Source: Notospermus geniculatus
Lineage: Eukaryota; Nemertea; Pilidiophora; Heteronemertea; Lineidae
Direction: 5' to 3'
Assembly (NCBI GenBank): GCA_002633025.1
Contig: NMRB01000731.1
Location: forward strand, 173,206 to 237,205
DNA length: 64,000 nucleotides
Shown here: in pieces, positions 20,963 through 31,702 of the stretch
Layout of the letters: every line of letters starts with the position of its first letter
Numbering within the stretch: position 1 is the first letter of the stretch
Notes under the pieces: model-generated
The model's input: only the letters and a program-made list of their open reading frames with translations
Database searches by the model: none
Told to the model about the DNA's origin: nothing
Program-made: the position numbers and the translations under genes

Positions 20963-22071
20963 CAAAGCCAGGATTTTGCAGACGTCATCAACGGATAATG
21001 GACGCGATCCACAGCCGACGGCAGAAAACAATTATAATTTCATGATTTCGCATTATGCTTCCATGATTTTTAGTAGCTTGTGCTCAGGGCGACGACTTAT
21101 AATTCACTTATAGAGAGAGACAGTGGTCAATAATGAGGAACCTGCGGAACTACCGCCACCAGGCGGCGCTGTGAGCGGTTGTACCGTTTTTCGACGTCTC
21201 GTCAGTGTTGCACTGCGTCAAGGACGTCGTGACGCGAAACTTTGCTCTGTTTTTCACAACTTCGGTATGGCCGCTCGCATCGCCGCCCTATTGTGATAAA
21301 AAGTTGTGCGAATTCTTATCGAAGCATTCTAACGTAGGATGATGTGAATACTATTCCACAGAGCTAATTTTTAAGACGCTAGACACGACATCACCCAATA
21401 GCCAATCACTGACGACTTCTTCCCATTCCTTTCTCGCAAGATCTCGCGCGAACGCCAGCATCTATCCCCTCTCTTCAGTTACATGTAGGCCTACTCTGTT
21501 AAAGCATATGGGGTAATCGTTGAAAGAATATGGAAATACATACAGCCACGGCCATTTTCTTACAGAAAAAAGCAAACACATTTAGATGGAAGGATGAACG
21601 AGTTATCTATTGCTTGTTTACTCCTAGGGCAATATGTTAATTCAAAAAGATTTTTGTAAATAAATTTCGATGTTGTTTGTTGTGTCCGTAGACTAGGCCT
21701 ACAGTCCCTCAGCTTTGTAGAGGAATTTCTCTATGGGAACACGAATGTATAATGAAGAACAATACTGGAATGACTCCAGGGTCTTCACGAGAGACATCAA
21801 GCTCAGATGGAGTTCGCCTAATGGATATATGCATAGATTCCAGAACCTGCATCGCCCAAGCAAAATACGTGTAGTAATTCAGATGGCAGCACAGAGATTG
21901 CCGTACATATGTTTGTGTGTTACCATCTTGAGCCTACAGGGCAATACGATACGTATAGGGCTACTCACAAGTTGACGTATGTAGGTGCCTAACACATTGT
22001 TACAAACTGCTCTTCCTAAAGGTCGACGGAATACAAGTACCGGGTACTTGCATTTCATGACAGCAGAAACG
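20963..22071. other. Intergenic, no gene seen
   Basis: Contains a locally CG-rich stretch at about 21130-21450 and short unsupported frames. Nothing else could be assigned. Confidence 0.4.
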
Positions 22072-22271
22072 TAAAGGACCACAGTATTACCACTTTTTCT
22101 CGACAGCCGGCGCCAGCGCGCCATTCTCCAACCCAGGGACTAACTACGTTGTCGGCGAATTGACTCGATTTACTACGTAGATTTTGTAATGCATTTTTGT
22201 AGTTCGTCTTACTGCCGCTAGGTGGCTCCCTCTAAATAACGCATTTGAGATTCAATACGGTGCTCCGTTAA
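22072..22271. mobile_element. TTAA-flanked MITE, type A copy 2
   Basis: Shares TTTTTCTCGACAGCCGGCGC, TCTCCAACCCAGGGACTAAC and GCTAGGTGGCTCCCTCTA with the copies at 2515 and 40774. The 3' TTAA is intact; the 5' site has decayed to GTAA. A small deletion removes the ACGTCGGC(C/A)GTCA part. Confidence 0.65.
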
Positions 22272-23296
22272 CTGTTATGTATATGTATTTCTCATGTATT
22301 GATAATAATTGAGTGAGGGCCTCCCCTGGCCACGAGATGATGATAATAAGGGTAGGCCTACCTGTATGCAATTAGGATCTAATAAAACGACAGAACAATA
22401 GTTACTGGGCGTGAGCTTTGTGTGAAAATTAGCGCCTCCATCAATTTTGGAAGACTGTAGTTATTTATTAAGTAACCGGAGTTCGATTAACCAACATTCA
22501 TATTGGCGTTGGTCGATCAAATACCGCTACTAGCAAGAGTGAGTTTCGCAACCCCCTGAAACACCAACATGCGTATCCCTTTGTTCTCACTTCGTGCAAT
22601 AGAACACTGGGATAGGCCTAAGGGTTAGCATTGCCGTTGGGGTGGCGTGGCAAAAACTCTATTTTTTGGAAGCGAATGGGTTTTCCATCTCCCCACACAT
22701 GTGGATTTTTTTGTCGACAAGAGAATTGCCGAAGTATGTACTATCGCCAGATATTTCTGCTTCGATATCTCCAGTAAATGCTGTCCAGTGAATGCTTCAG
22801 GGTCAGACGAGAACTAGCTAGGAGCAGTCAGCCGCGCTTACTGCCAAAAGATGGCAGCAAAGTTCTAGCGGACCAATACAAAAGAGCTTTCTCTCGATTG
22901 GTGCTCACTCAACCATGAATGGGTCCGCCAGGTATTGAATTGGGCCGTAGTGACACCTATTGGTCAACTGACTGACAGCTCCTATGTGGAGTCTCGACTG
23001 TAGCGGTTCCCACAAAGCCATGACGGGGGGGGGGTGAAAGTACATCTAGTAAGATGGGGTGCATGGACACTTTCACCAATGATAATAACACGACAAATCA
23101 AGCATACAAGGTCATTATCATATTTTGTTTCCACATGTACTTGTACATGATACCAGACACTATTTTCCTTATTGATACTCAAATATCATTTGTCAAAGGT
23201 CCGTTCATGAATACGACGTTTGCCTTCCTGCTTTCCACAATTTTCTGGAACTTTCGACGGCAGTATCAGAAGGAACAGTCACGTGAACCCACAGCA
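22272..23296. other. Downstream flank of the transporter gene
   Basis: About 22810-22983 is a dispersed repeat also found inverted at 33560-33760 and in part at 46985-47085. A minus-strand AATAAA lies at 22464-22469, about 830 bases past the transporter stop, and is one possible polyadenylation signal. Confidence 0.4.
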
Positions 23297-26200
23297 TTAT
23301 TTCATTTCGTCATAGTGGTTTTTCTTGACACAAGAACACAAAGGATCCTCTTTGTTTCTCAATAAAACTACAGACCCTACCCGTCCCACGATAAAACAAA
23401 GAAAAAACAGACAGCCATCAACAAATACGACAACGGAAAAACTTTCCGGATGGCCGTCGAAAAGGTTCCCTACTAAAAAAGCCTGTGACATATCACCTAA
23501 AGCCCAGCAGGCATAGGAGACTAGAGTCACGCGATCTACTCTTCCCACGTGGTCAGTCACCCAGCAAATCAGCGCCGAAGACTTCGCGGAGAGGCCAATC
23601 CCTAGCAACGCCAATCCAACACAGAATGGTACAATCTCTCTCCCGCTCAGCCACATGATTGCAGTACCAAGAAAATTGCTCTGCGCCATGATGTAGAATG
23701 ACCACGTTGAGCCTAGTCGCCGCTGTACGAAGGCCCCAAGACAAGACCAGGCAACGTAAGTCCCGTTAAAGCAGAGGGCAGCAGTAGTCGCCTCTGTCTT
23801 AGTACAGTTCATGAACAGTATGACGTATGATTTGAGATAGCTGCCAATAGTACTGTTAACCTGTCCGTCACCAATGAATTGCACAATCCCAGCTATCGCT
23901 ACAAAAAACCAAGCAATCCAAGGCCTCGCTTGGACCTTTTGCATGTTTTCAATCTGTACGTCTTCTACAGTTATTTTGAACTTCTCAAAACCAAGGCACA
24001 GGCTGGCAATGAAAGTTGGTATGGAAAAGAACACATTCCCGAGGGCAATGATGAGAAAGAGAACGAAAAGCTGCCACTGGATTCGTCCGTAGTCATGCTG
24101 AAAGGTATCCGTTGAGTTTGTTCCATTTGTCGTTGGTCCGTTCACGACGAACTCACTGGTAATTAGTGCATGCCCGTCTTCGAGGTATCTCTTGTAATGC
24201 TTACTTGTGAAACGGTGAGCAATGACTGGCCCCAGGAAAAACCCAGTGTACAAGCCAAATGATAGCAAGTACAGGGCCATAGCTTTCTCTCTACCCCATA
24301 AAGCGGCAGCTGAGAGCGTCCCGCCTGAAAATAAAGTTGGAAGAACATTTTAGATTCGGGGATAGGAGAGCAAGCAAAAAAATTTGACATTATGTTCATG
24401 TGAATCGGGGACTTCCAAACTCTCATGAAAGTTTGTAGTAGTCGATCTATGGCCAGATTTTGAGCGCTGCTTTAAAAATACTGGACCTCTTCCCTCACTT
24501 AAAGGTTAAAGTTTTTTTCTTGTTCAGTGAGTCGTACTGCAGTTATTTCCTTGAGGGCAATATTTGGATTTCTAAGGATAGCACATTTGTCCTCATGAAC
24601 CCACCGCCTGGACAGCCATGGATACCAAGTTGTTTGGTTGCCATGTAGAAACGACATCTTAAGTTTGGTTGTCATGTAGAAACAACATCTTAAATTTGGT
24701 ATAACATTGTAATTAATGGTCTATCCTTCATGCAACTTTCACTGAATTGTTTTTTACTCGAACCACTTTTCAGAGAAAAAAAATCATTAAATGCCTTTCA
24801 GGTGACCTTTAACTCGTCTCCAGATCGCTAAGCTCTGCCTGGTTGGACCGTAGGTTTTGAAAATTCCTCCAAGAGTTTTCAGGACAATAGGTGATTTCAA
24901 AGTTAGTGTTAACACCGTGTTTTCAATGCTTTAATGCATTGTAAACACCGTGTTAACACCAACTTTGAAATCACCCATTGATTCAGATAAAGGTAAGAAT
25001 ACTTGCCCATCCAGATGCATATCACTCCGGCACCTTGGACAAACGTCAGGCATATGAGCACATAAAGATTCGTGCAGAATGGAGTCACGGCAACCGAGAC
25101 GGCGAATAACCAGGACGAAACAAAGATGGCAAGAGGCAAGCAATTCTTGAAGAGGAAGTGGGTAGCCGCAACTCCAACGAGGAGACCGAGAGACTTTGAT
25201 GGGAAAATCCAGGAGATCTGAGACGAGCTTGTGTCAGTGAGAATCTGTAGATCCAAGAGCACGCTGCCCAAGACACTGATTATTGAACCCTGCAACGAAA
25301 ATGGTTTTTATTTTCCCTGGGTGACAGGAGTTTCTGTTTACGACGAGCTGGTTGGCCGTCACTAAAGGCACTCCTTCACTTAAAGGTTTTTTTGAGTCGG
25401 CTTTCAATGTCGACAAATCTCCCTGTTGGTTTTCTACGACAGCAGAGTCTACACGATACATGTACAACATCAGGTATCCAACAACATCCAACTTTGATGT
25501 TGGTGCAAGTTTGATCTTGTTGGATGAGGCCGTCCACACTATCAAACATCACACACTCATGTCGGGTGTTGTTGATAAAGAATAAGCATGTATTCTTTTT
25601 CCAACAGGTCCGTTGCTGTTGGAACATGGTTGGAGACTGTTGAATGAGCCTGTCCAGATGATACAACACATGTCTTCCAACAAAGCCAAACATAGTTGTT
25701 GTATGCTGTTGGATGTCTAATGTTGTATCGTGTAGACAACAGGCCAACATGAGTGTATGATGTTGGATCGTGTGGACGGCCTCATCCAACAAGATCAAAC
25801 TTAGACCAACATCAAAGTTGGATGTTGTTGCATATAGGCCTACCTGAAGTTGTATCGTGTAGTAGACTCTGCTTCGCTTTGACCAGTGACACGAACAACT
25901 GGCTACAGCTTTCTATGGTCGAGTTGCCCATAGAGAGCCAACCTGTGGGAGAAACTCTCAGGTCATTGTCACGACAGGTAGCGCTCCTACCTCGCACTGA
26001 CCTGTCACCGCGCGCGCAACGCGTCATGGGAAATTTTGGGACTACTTGTTGCATTTTCAAGATGGCGGGAATTCCTCGCTTCGGGTTTATAAATTGCAGA
26101 ATCTCGTCAAATAGGCCTACCTAGGATGTCTCCGTGTGTGGGCATCGCATTATCCGTCATGATTATGACATACATAGGCCTATTTTGTGTGAGATATGCT

Positions 26201-26890
26201 GTACATGTCATGTTAGCCACTGGCAGCTAGTTGNCCTAATACCCCCGTCACACTTAGTTCGAATCAGCAGGAATCAAGCAGAACCAGCCGGAATGAGAAA
26301 GTTTGCAAAATTCGAGCCGGATTCGGGAGAGCTTCGAAGGGTACTTGGAATGCACCTCGATAATTTCGAACATGTCCAAGACATTCTGACAGACCACAGG
26401 AATGGGCCAGAACATTAGGAATGCAGTCAGAATCCAGTCAGAATTTTTAGAATGCACTTCGAATGTCCAGGAATGAACTACGAATTGTCATTCCAACGGC
26501 ATTCCTGCTCATTCTTCCTCTAGTGTGACGGGGGTATTACGGCTTATACCCTGATACCTTGACCAGTAACACAAACAAATGGCTGCACTTTCAACGCCAA
26601 AGTCTGCATTTAAAGCGAGTGAGAAATCAGCGAGAGCAAAACCTTGTGAAGCTAGTTTAATTTCAGAGTACTGATACAAGCCGGGGGCATCTGTGAACGT
26701 CACTCACCCCTCCGATAGTAAGCAATGCGAGGAAGAACGTCACCACCCATTTCTTCACACGATCCTTATCACCAACATCATTTGATTTCAGCGGCGACTT
26801 CTCCTCATCTTTTATAGGAATTCTTTCCCTTTTGCAGTCCGTTTCATCGTTAATACTATGGTTATCGTGGCTCCCATCGTCTAAAACCAT
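23297..26890 (-). CDS. MFSD4 / NaGLT1-like major facilitator transporter, about 497 aa
   Basis: Minus-strand exons are 26708-26890, 25007-25289 and 23297-24324. Exon 1 gives a polar cytoplasmic tail (MVLDDGSHDNHSI...) and the start of TM1 (KKWVVTFFLALLTIGG). Exon 2 continues GSVLLDLQILTDTSSSQISW and TM2-TM3, ending VICIWMG. Exon 3 starts GTLSAALWGREKAMALYLLS and carries the rest through TM12 to a TAA after NHYDEMK. The layout, with LLDL after TM1, QISW in the first loop and LWG before the long central part, matches the MFSD4A/MFSD4B (sodium-dependent glucose transporter 1) group of the plasma-membrane MFS. Family lengths of about 480-520 fit. Sugar transport is inferred from the family only. 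Intron 2 uses GC-AG: exon 2 ends ATGG and the intron starts GCAAGT; a shift to the nearby GT gives a stop. The ATG lies 9 bases after an acceptor-like TTTATCTCAG, so a 5' UTR intron is likely. Confidence 0.85.
24888..24977. mobile_element. 90-bp near-perfect hairpin in transporter intron 2
   Basis: Arms GGTGATTTCAAAGTTAGTGT and ACACCAACTTTGAAATCACC, plus the inner TAACACCGTGTT pairs, form a hairpin with a small loop. It begins only about 24 bases inside the intron from the GC donor. It is probably a tiny MITE. Confidence 0.7.
25001..25006 (-). promoter_or_regulatory. Non-canonical GC splice donor of transporter intron 2
   Basis: The minus strand reads ATGG/GCAAGT. GCAAGT is the usual form of GC donors. 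With the acceptor at 24325-24326 it preserves the frame (WMG-GTLSAALWG). The competing GT four bases further on shifts the frame into a TAG. Confidence 0.75.
25441..25873. mobile_element. Foldback element in transporter intron 1
   Basis: The ends AGCAGAGTCTACACGATAC and GTATCGTGTAGTAGACTCTGCT are inverted copies. Pairing runs through CAACATCCAACTTTGATGTT / AACATCAAAGTTGGATGTTG and GATCTTGTTGGATGAGGCCG / CGGCCTCATCCAACAAGATC. The centre is rich in GTTGGA repeats. Confidence 0.7.
26237..26539. mobile_element. Foldback MITE in transporter intron 1
   Basis: The ends TAATACCCCCGTCACACT and AGTGTGACGGGGGTATTA are perfect inverted repeats of 18 bases. The interior is filled with GAATG / CATTC phrases (AGTCAGAAT, TCGAATTT). 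It contains no gene; an N lies at 26234 just outside. Confidence 0.75.
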
Positions 26891-27211
26891 CCTGATTCCT
26901 GAGATAAAACAAAATTGGTGAATACACCGATTCAGTCAGAGCGAATCCCAGCAAAGAAGAGGCGAACTTCCAACACATACAAAAAATCCAAAGCGAATGA
27001 TATAAAAGACTGCCCGGCGGTTCTGTTGCAGTTCCTTGTGGATGTAGATTGGCACAGAATGAACCGTGCATTAGATGCCAACTGATGCGACGTATTGCGG
27101 TTATAAAAACATTTTTTTCGAAGTGGGTGGTATAGTAATGACTTGAATATGCAGGCGTTGGAATTTTTTACGTCAAAAAGTGTAGGCCTACGAAATTCAT
27201 TCAATAACAAT
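26891..27211. other. Upstream region of the transporter gene
   Basis: A minus-strand acceptor at about 26900 suggests a 5' UTR intron here. A TATAAAAG at 27001-27008 points the other way (plus strand) and could serve the short ORF at 27659; both assignments are weak. Confidence 0.3.
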
Positions 27212-27230
27212 GGATGTGTGCTGACTAGCA

Positions 27231-27514
27231 ACGCATGTGTGCTACCAAACGGCATGTGTGCTACTTAACCGCATGTGTGCTACCAAACCGCGTGTGTGCT
27301 ACCTAACCGCATGTGTGCTACTTAACCGCATGTGTGCTACCTGTACCTAACCACATGTGTGCTACCAAACGCATGCGTGTTACTTAACCGCATGTGTGCT
27401 GCCTAACTGCAAGTGTGCTAAACCGCGTGTGCTACTTAACCGCATGTGTGCTACCTAACTGCATGTGTGCTACTTATCCACATGTGTGCTACCTAACCGC
27501 AAGTGTGCTACCTA
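27231..27514. repeat. 18-19-bp minisatellite GCATGTGTGCTACYTAACC
   Basis: About fifteen tandem units of GTGTGCTACCTAACCGCAT, with variants in the CTACC/CTACTT and ACC/ACT parts. No coding function is expected. Confidence 0.9.
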
Positions 27515-27658
27515 GCTTAGATCTTTCAGCTTGTAGTACATTTGTATATATTCACGAAGAAATGATTGAAAAAAGACGGCATTATTTCTTACTTGTGTAG
27601 GCTATTTTCTTCAAGTCGCCACGAAATCCTGCAATCCATTCGCCAGTGATCGAGACCG

Positions 27659-27994
27659 ATGACAATACTGACACCAAAGATCGCTGAATCGCAAAAAATA
27701 TGGACTGATCGGCTGTGGAAATCCAACTTCCAAGGGACCGGGGAGGAAGAGCAGCTTGTGACCTTTTGGATGGACGTTCAGTTGTTTCTTTCTGGCGAGT
27801 CGGTTATTGAAACAGCAATGTTTACCAAGCAGTTCATACGTGGAGGTTTTTATGTGAAGAGGGTACCAGAATTGCTTGGACAACCAAAAGCAATGAGATC
27901 ACAGACTGATTCGCCCGCATGCCATTGTCCAATGTGTGGGCACGCTGTTATGTCCGGCTTCTGCGTGCATGTTCATTTACAGTGCATGGTGTAA
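27659..27994 (+). CDS. Hypothetical 111-aa ORF
   Basis: An uninterrupted frame from ATG to TAA encodes a compact-looking protein. The middle has EEEQLVTFWMDVQLFLSGES, which faintly recalls the FW.DV of RGS-type helices. The end has CPMCGHAVMSGFCVHVHLQC, a cysteine/histidine cluster that could bind metal. The opposite strand is also open for 90 codons. No splice or homology evidence fixes it, so function is unknown. Confidence 0.25.
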   Translation: MTILTPKIAESQKIWTDRLWKSNFQGTGEEEQLVTFWMDVQLFLSGESVIETAMFTKQFIRGGFYVKRVPELLGQPKAMRSQTDSPACHCPMCGHAVMSGFCVHVHLQCMV

Positions 27995-28269
27995 TATGTC
28001 TTGGTGAAATCGCAATTACGTAATCTTCCGGTAGTCAGTAGGCCTAACGAGTGTATACAATGAGGTCCAATAATTTACGGGGAACCGAGACGATTCGTTA
28101 CGTCACGGATAACTGATTGGGAATGTGGGCGGACATCTGTCATATCCACATGAAGGCCGGGTGGCCGCATAGCGGAGCCCATCTGCCGATAGTGCTGTAC
28201 AGTTTTCCATGCATTTTAACACCGATAGGCTGTCGAAGCACTAGCGGAGTTTCTATGCGGCTACCCCTG

Positions 28270-28496
28270 AAGCCTAGTTCATACTTCGACGCACGACCAT
28301 CCCCGGCGACCGATCGCCCGATGTCGCTTTGACGCCGTCGCGCGATCTGGTCGGCGTCCGATCCTTTCATAACGCGTCGCCGTCGCTGAAGTATACTGGA
28401 ATATGAATCAACTCCGCGAAGTCGGCGTCCAGATTTGATCGCCCGTCGGACGCCGATGGTCTTGCGTCGAAGTATGTGCTAGGCTTGATTCGGCGT
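28270..28496. mobile_element. MITE with AAGCCTAGTTCATACTTCG ends
   Basis: The left end AAGCCTAGTTCATACTTCGA is matched in reverse by CGAAGTATGTGCTAGGCTT, and ACGACCATC by GATGGTCTTG. The interior repeats the CG-rich phrases GTCGGCGTCCG and CGCGTCGCCGTCGCTG. Its right half is included in the segmental duplication 28371 / 29208. Confidence 0.65.
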
Positions 28497-29039
28497 ATGA
28501 GGTACGACATGCGAGAGTTTTCGTAAAGGCCTCGAAAGGCCAACGCTTGTCTGAGAGAGTTGTCATTTGATGCTGAGGGATATCCGAACACTACAAAAGC
28601 TAAACACCGAACGCAGTCCTATCAAAGCGCTCCTTTCCTAATTTCACTCACTCCGTTAGAAAGAGATCCGAAAGAACTCAGCCGTGACCTAGGCCACCTA
28701 GGACACCGCAGTGACGAAGGGAGCGAGAACTAACCCCTGGTGTTCTCAGGATGAAAAACCCCGAGCTATCATTATCGTAACTCGTAGAGTACCAACCTCT
28801 TGAGACTGTCCCAGGCAAACAAATAAAACAGTCGGCAGAATTCCATCGATGAGCCGAAGGTTATGATTCCTCACGTACATGTAACCGCTGAAATAACTGG
28901 AGTAGATGGGAACGGGAAATTTTTCCCCTAGTCGAAAAACCAGCAAGTACACAAATATAGGAAAATTGAAATTTTCCTTTTGCATATAATTACTGACAAT
29001 CAAGCTGGGTGATAATTGTAATGCTTACTATTGTCGCGG
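28371..29039. repeat. Segmental tandem duplication, copy 1
   Basis: Aligns with 29208-29864 over its whole length, from AACGCGTCGCCGTCGCTGAA to TGATAATTGTAATG, with scattered substitutions and a few indels. Offset is about 837 bases. No gene is visible in either copy. Confidence 0.85.
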
Positions 29040-29207
29040 GGTTTGAACGGAAAATCATAATAATATCCTTATCATATCATCTCCTGTCATATCATATCTC
29101 GATCACTGGGGGAATTCAATAAGACAAGTCGCTTTGGCTGACGACGTCACGCAACGTCACTCAGCGACTGACGTCGGCGGCCGACGTCAGAAGTGTAAAC
29201 GCGGCTT

Positions 29208-29864
29208 AACGCGTCGCCGTCGCTGAAGTACGCTGGAATATGAATCAACTCCGCGAAGTCGGCGTCCAGATTTGATCGCGCGTTGGACGCCGATGGTCTT
29301 GCGTCGAAGTATGTGCTAGGCTTGATTCGGCGTATGAGGTACGACATGCGAGAGTTTTCGTAAAGGCCTCGAAAGGCCAACGCTTGTCTGAGAGAGTTGC
29401 CTAATCATTTGATGCTGAGGGATATACGAAAGCTAAACACCGAACGCAGTCCTGTCAAAGCGCTCCTTTCCTAATTTCACTCCGTTAGAAAGAGATCCGA
29501 AAGAACTCAACCGTGACCCAGGCCAAGAAACTCCCAGTGACGAAGGGAGCGAGAACTAAGAACCCCTGATGTTCTCAGGATGAGAAACCCCGAGCTATCA
29601 TTATCGTAACTCGTAGAGTACCAACCTCTTGAGACTGTCCCAGGCAAACAAATAAAACAGTTGGCAGAATTCCATCGATGAGCCGAAGGTTATGATTCCT
29701 CACGTAACCGCTGAAATAGCTGGAGTAGATGGGAACGGGAAATTTTTCCCCTTAGTAGAAAAACCAGCAGTACACAAATACAGGAAAATTGAAATTTTCC
29801 TTTTGCATATGACTACTGACAATCAGCCTGGGTGATAATTGTAATGATTACTATTACCGCAGGT
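29208..29864. repeat. Segmental tandem duplication, copy 2
   Basis: Second copy of 28371-29039. The sequence before it (about 29136-29207) is a different CG-rich, GACGTC-containing segment, so only the right half of the MITE at 28270 was included. Confidence 0.85.
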
Positions 29865-30082
29865 TTGCAATTTTCTAATTTTCCCTCGTGGTCAATCAGT
29901 GTTGGTGTATTACTTTATGGTTTCGGGGTTTCAACCAAGAAATACTACAGCCATACCTTTCCATATAGCTTTCAAATGCCAGTTTCCGCAATTTTAAACT
30001 GTCATGACTGTGTTCCCCTTAGTTTTTCTAACGTCACACCGGTAAGACCTACGACAACGTTTGGCGAGGAGTTACCTAATAG

Positions 30083-30996
30083 GGAGGTTTAGAAATCAAA
30101 CGATAAACGTAAAGGGGCTGGAAGGTGAAAATTCAAAAAGTCCAGTTCTGCGCCTGTAAGAGGGGATATGAGTAATGGTTGGAATGTCCATAACAAAAAT
30201 GAATAGAAAAACACTCCACTGACCCAGGCTTATCCATTTCTGACTTGACCTTATGATGCCGAGTTCAATAGACAGGGAATAGGGCTTTATTGACCATCCA
30301 TGGGGGTGGGATTGCATAATCTTTGCCAGTCATTTCCTTTCAGACTAGGTGAGACCAGGCTAGTGAATCAATGAATGAAAAGGCGACAATAGCCCTGATT
30401 GCCAACACCTCTGGTCACAGGCCACTCATGATAAAATTGACTAACAATTGAATGGACCTGTCCCTTTTCCTAGGCCTGACTCACATTCTGTGAAGTGTTA
30501 TGTCAGTGTTATGGTGTGCTGATTATGGCAAGAATATTTGGGTCTTCTGTCCATGGTTTACACCCAAAGTGGTGTCTTCTTCAAAGCCCTTTTTTCATAA
30601 AAACAAAATATATATTTTTTTACTTTAGGGTTTTAATCCAAAGATAAAGCCCCTGCTTAAACTGCCTACCCATTCTTGCCAAAATATAACATCATTTTCA
30701 CTGATTTTTCTGCAGCTGAAAAATCCATTGTTTAATTTAATTAGGTCATAACCATGCAATTATTCCATGTTACCCAAAAGTGATGTCTCCACCCTATGAT
30801 GTATCATCCCTGCAAGTTTGAAGTCTGTATGACTTACGGGCGCAGAACTGGACTTTTTGATTTTTCACCTTCCAGCCCCTTTTACGACAACGTAATTTTT
30901 CATACTACACATTAACCAGATTTTATATTGCACTTTCGGTACAAAAATAACGTTGTCGTTAACGTTTACGTTTATAGTTTGATTGCTAAACCTCCC
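30083..30996. mobile_element. 914-bp non-autonomous element, GGGAGGTTTAG ends
   Basis: Left end GGGAGGTTTAGAAATCAAAC and right end GTTTGATTGCTAAACCTCCC are inverted. TAATA flanks both sides (30078-30082 and 30997-31001). An inner pair of inverted blocks, GGGGCTGGAAGGTGAAAA and TTTTTCACCTTCCAGCCCC, lies nearby. A shorter relative with GGGAGTTTAAGAAATCAAAC ends is at 50922-51193. No transposase frame. Confidence 0.7.
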
Positions 30997-31188
30997 TAAT
31001 ATTCGAGGACGGCAGGAATTCTCGTGCACGTCGTCGAAGGTTAACCAAGCCGTTGCGAAAACTGACCTTTAAATCAAATCTCTTCACATAACGGGAAAAT
31101 CTCGGGCTTGACGACCTCGTCCACAGCGAAACCGCTGAGTGGCATACGATTCCATCTCCATAGGTACGAGCCTGCCCCCAACCGATAG

Positions 31189-31320
31189 ACATCACGGAGC
31201 GACGCAGACGCCCTTAAAGCGAGGCAGCAAGACATTGTGTCCCGTTTGATCGACAGCGCCGTAAAGGAAAACTTGGAGTTACATTTAGCGGATAGAACCA
31301 CGTGGAAGACATACATATCG
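31189..31320 (+). CDS. Candidate internal exon, 44 codons, unrecognised
   Basis: The acceptor CCTGCCCCCAACCGATAG is followed by 132 open bases and the donor TCG/GTGAGC. Both ends are phase 0. The peptide includes ALKARQQDIVSRLIDSAVKE and ENLELHLADRTTWKTYIS, with the amphipathic, Glu/Lys/Leu-rich look of real helical protein. No partner exon was found on either side. The opposite strand is also open here, for about 80 codons. Confidence 0.3.
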
Positions 31321-31582
31321 GTGAGCAGAATTTTCTCATTTTTGCTTATAACGGCCCCTCGTTTATTTAGTCTTCGGCTTCCTCACAAATTGTAGTCCCA
31401 CTGGCGTTAACGCCAAATAGGCGTTTGTTCTATCTTAGTAAACGCCTAAAATTGCACATCATGCTTGGTGCAACAACACGGTTTTGAACAAAATAAAAGT
31501 TCCAAATTCACTTTCATGACTAATAATGAATTAGAATAGATGCAATTCTATGGCGACGTAGCGGTTAAGATCCAGTGACATT

Positions 31583-31702
31583 ATAGAGTTTTTCGCAAAG
31601 CTCCCGAAACGCCAACGCGAACGTCTATCCTTTTGTTCGGTGCTCTTTTCGTGGCATCGAACAATGGGTTTGGCGTTTCGGGGCTTTGCGAAAACTCCCT
31701 AT
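31583..31702. mobile_element. 120-bp foldback element
   Basis: ATAGAGTTTTTCGCAAAGCT and GCTTTGCGAAAACTCCCTAT are imperfect inverted ends. Next inward, CCCGAAACGCCAA pairs with TTGGCGTTTCGGG. Confidence 0.7.

Noticed and set aside
27231-27514. Regularly spaced repeats that might suggest a CRISPR array
   Set aside because: Units are contiguous without unique spacers, and the DNA is eukaryotic.
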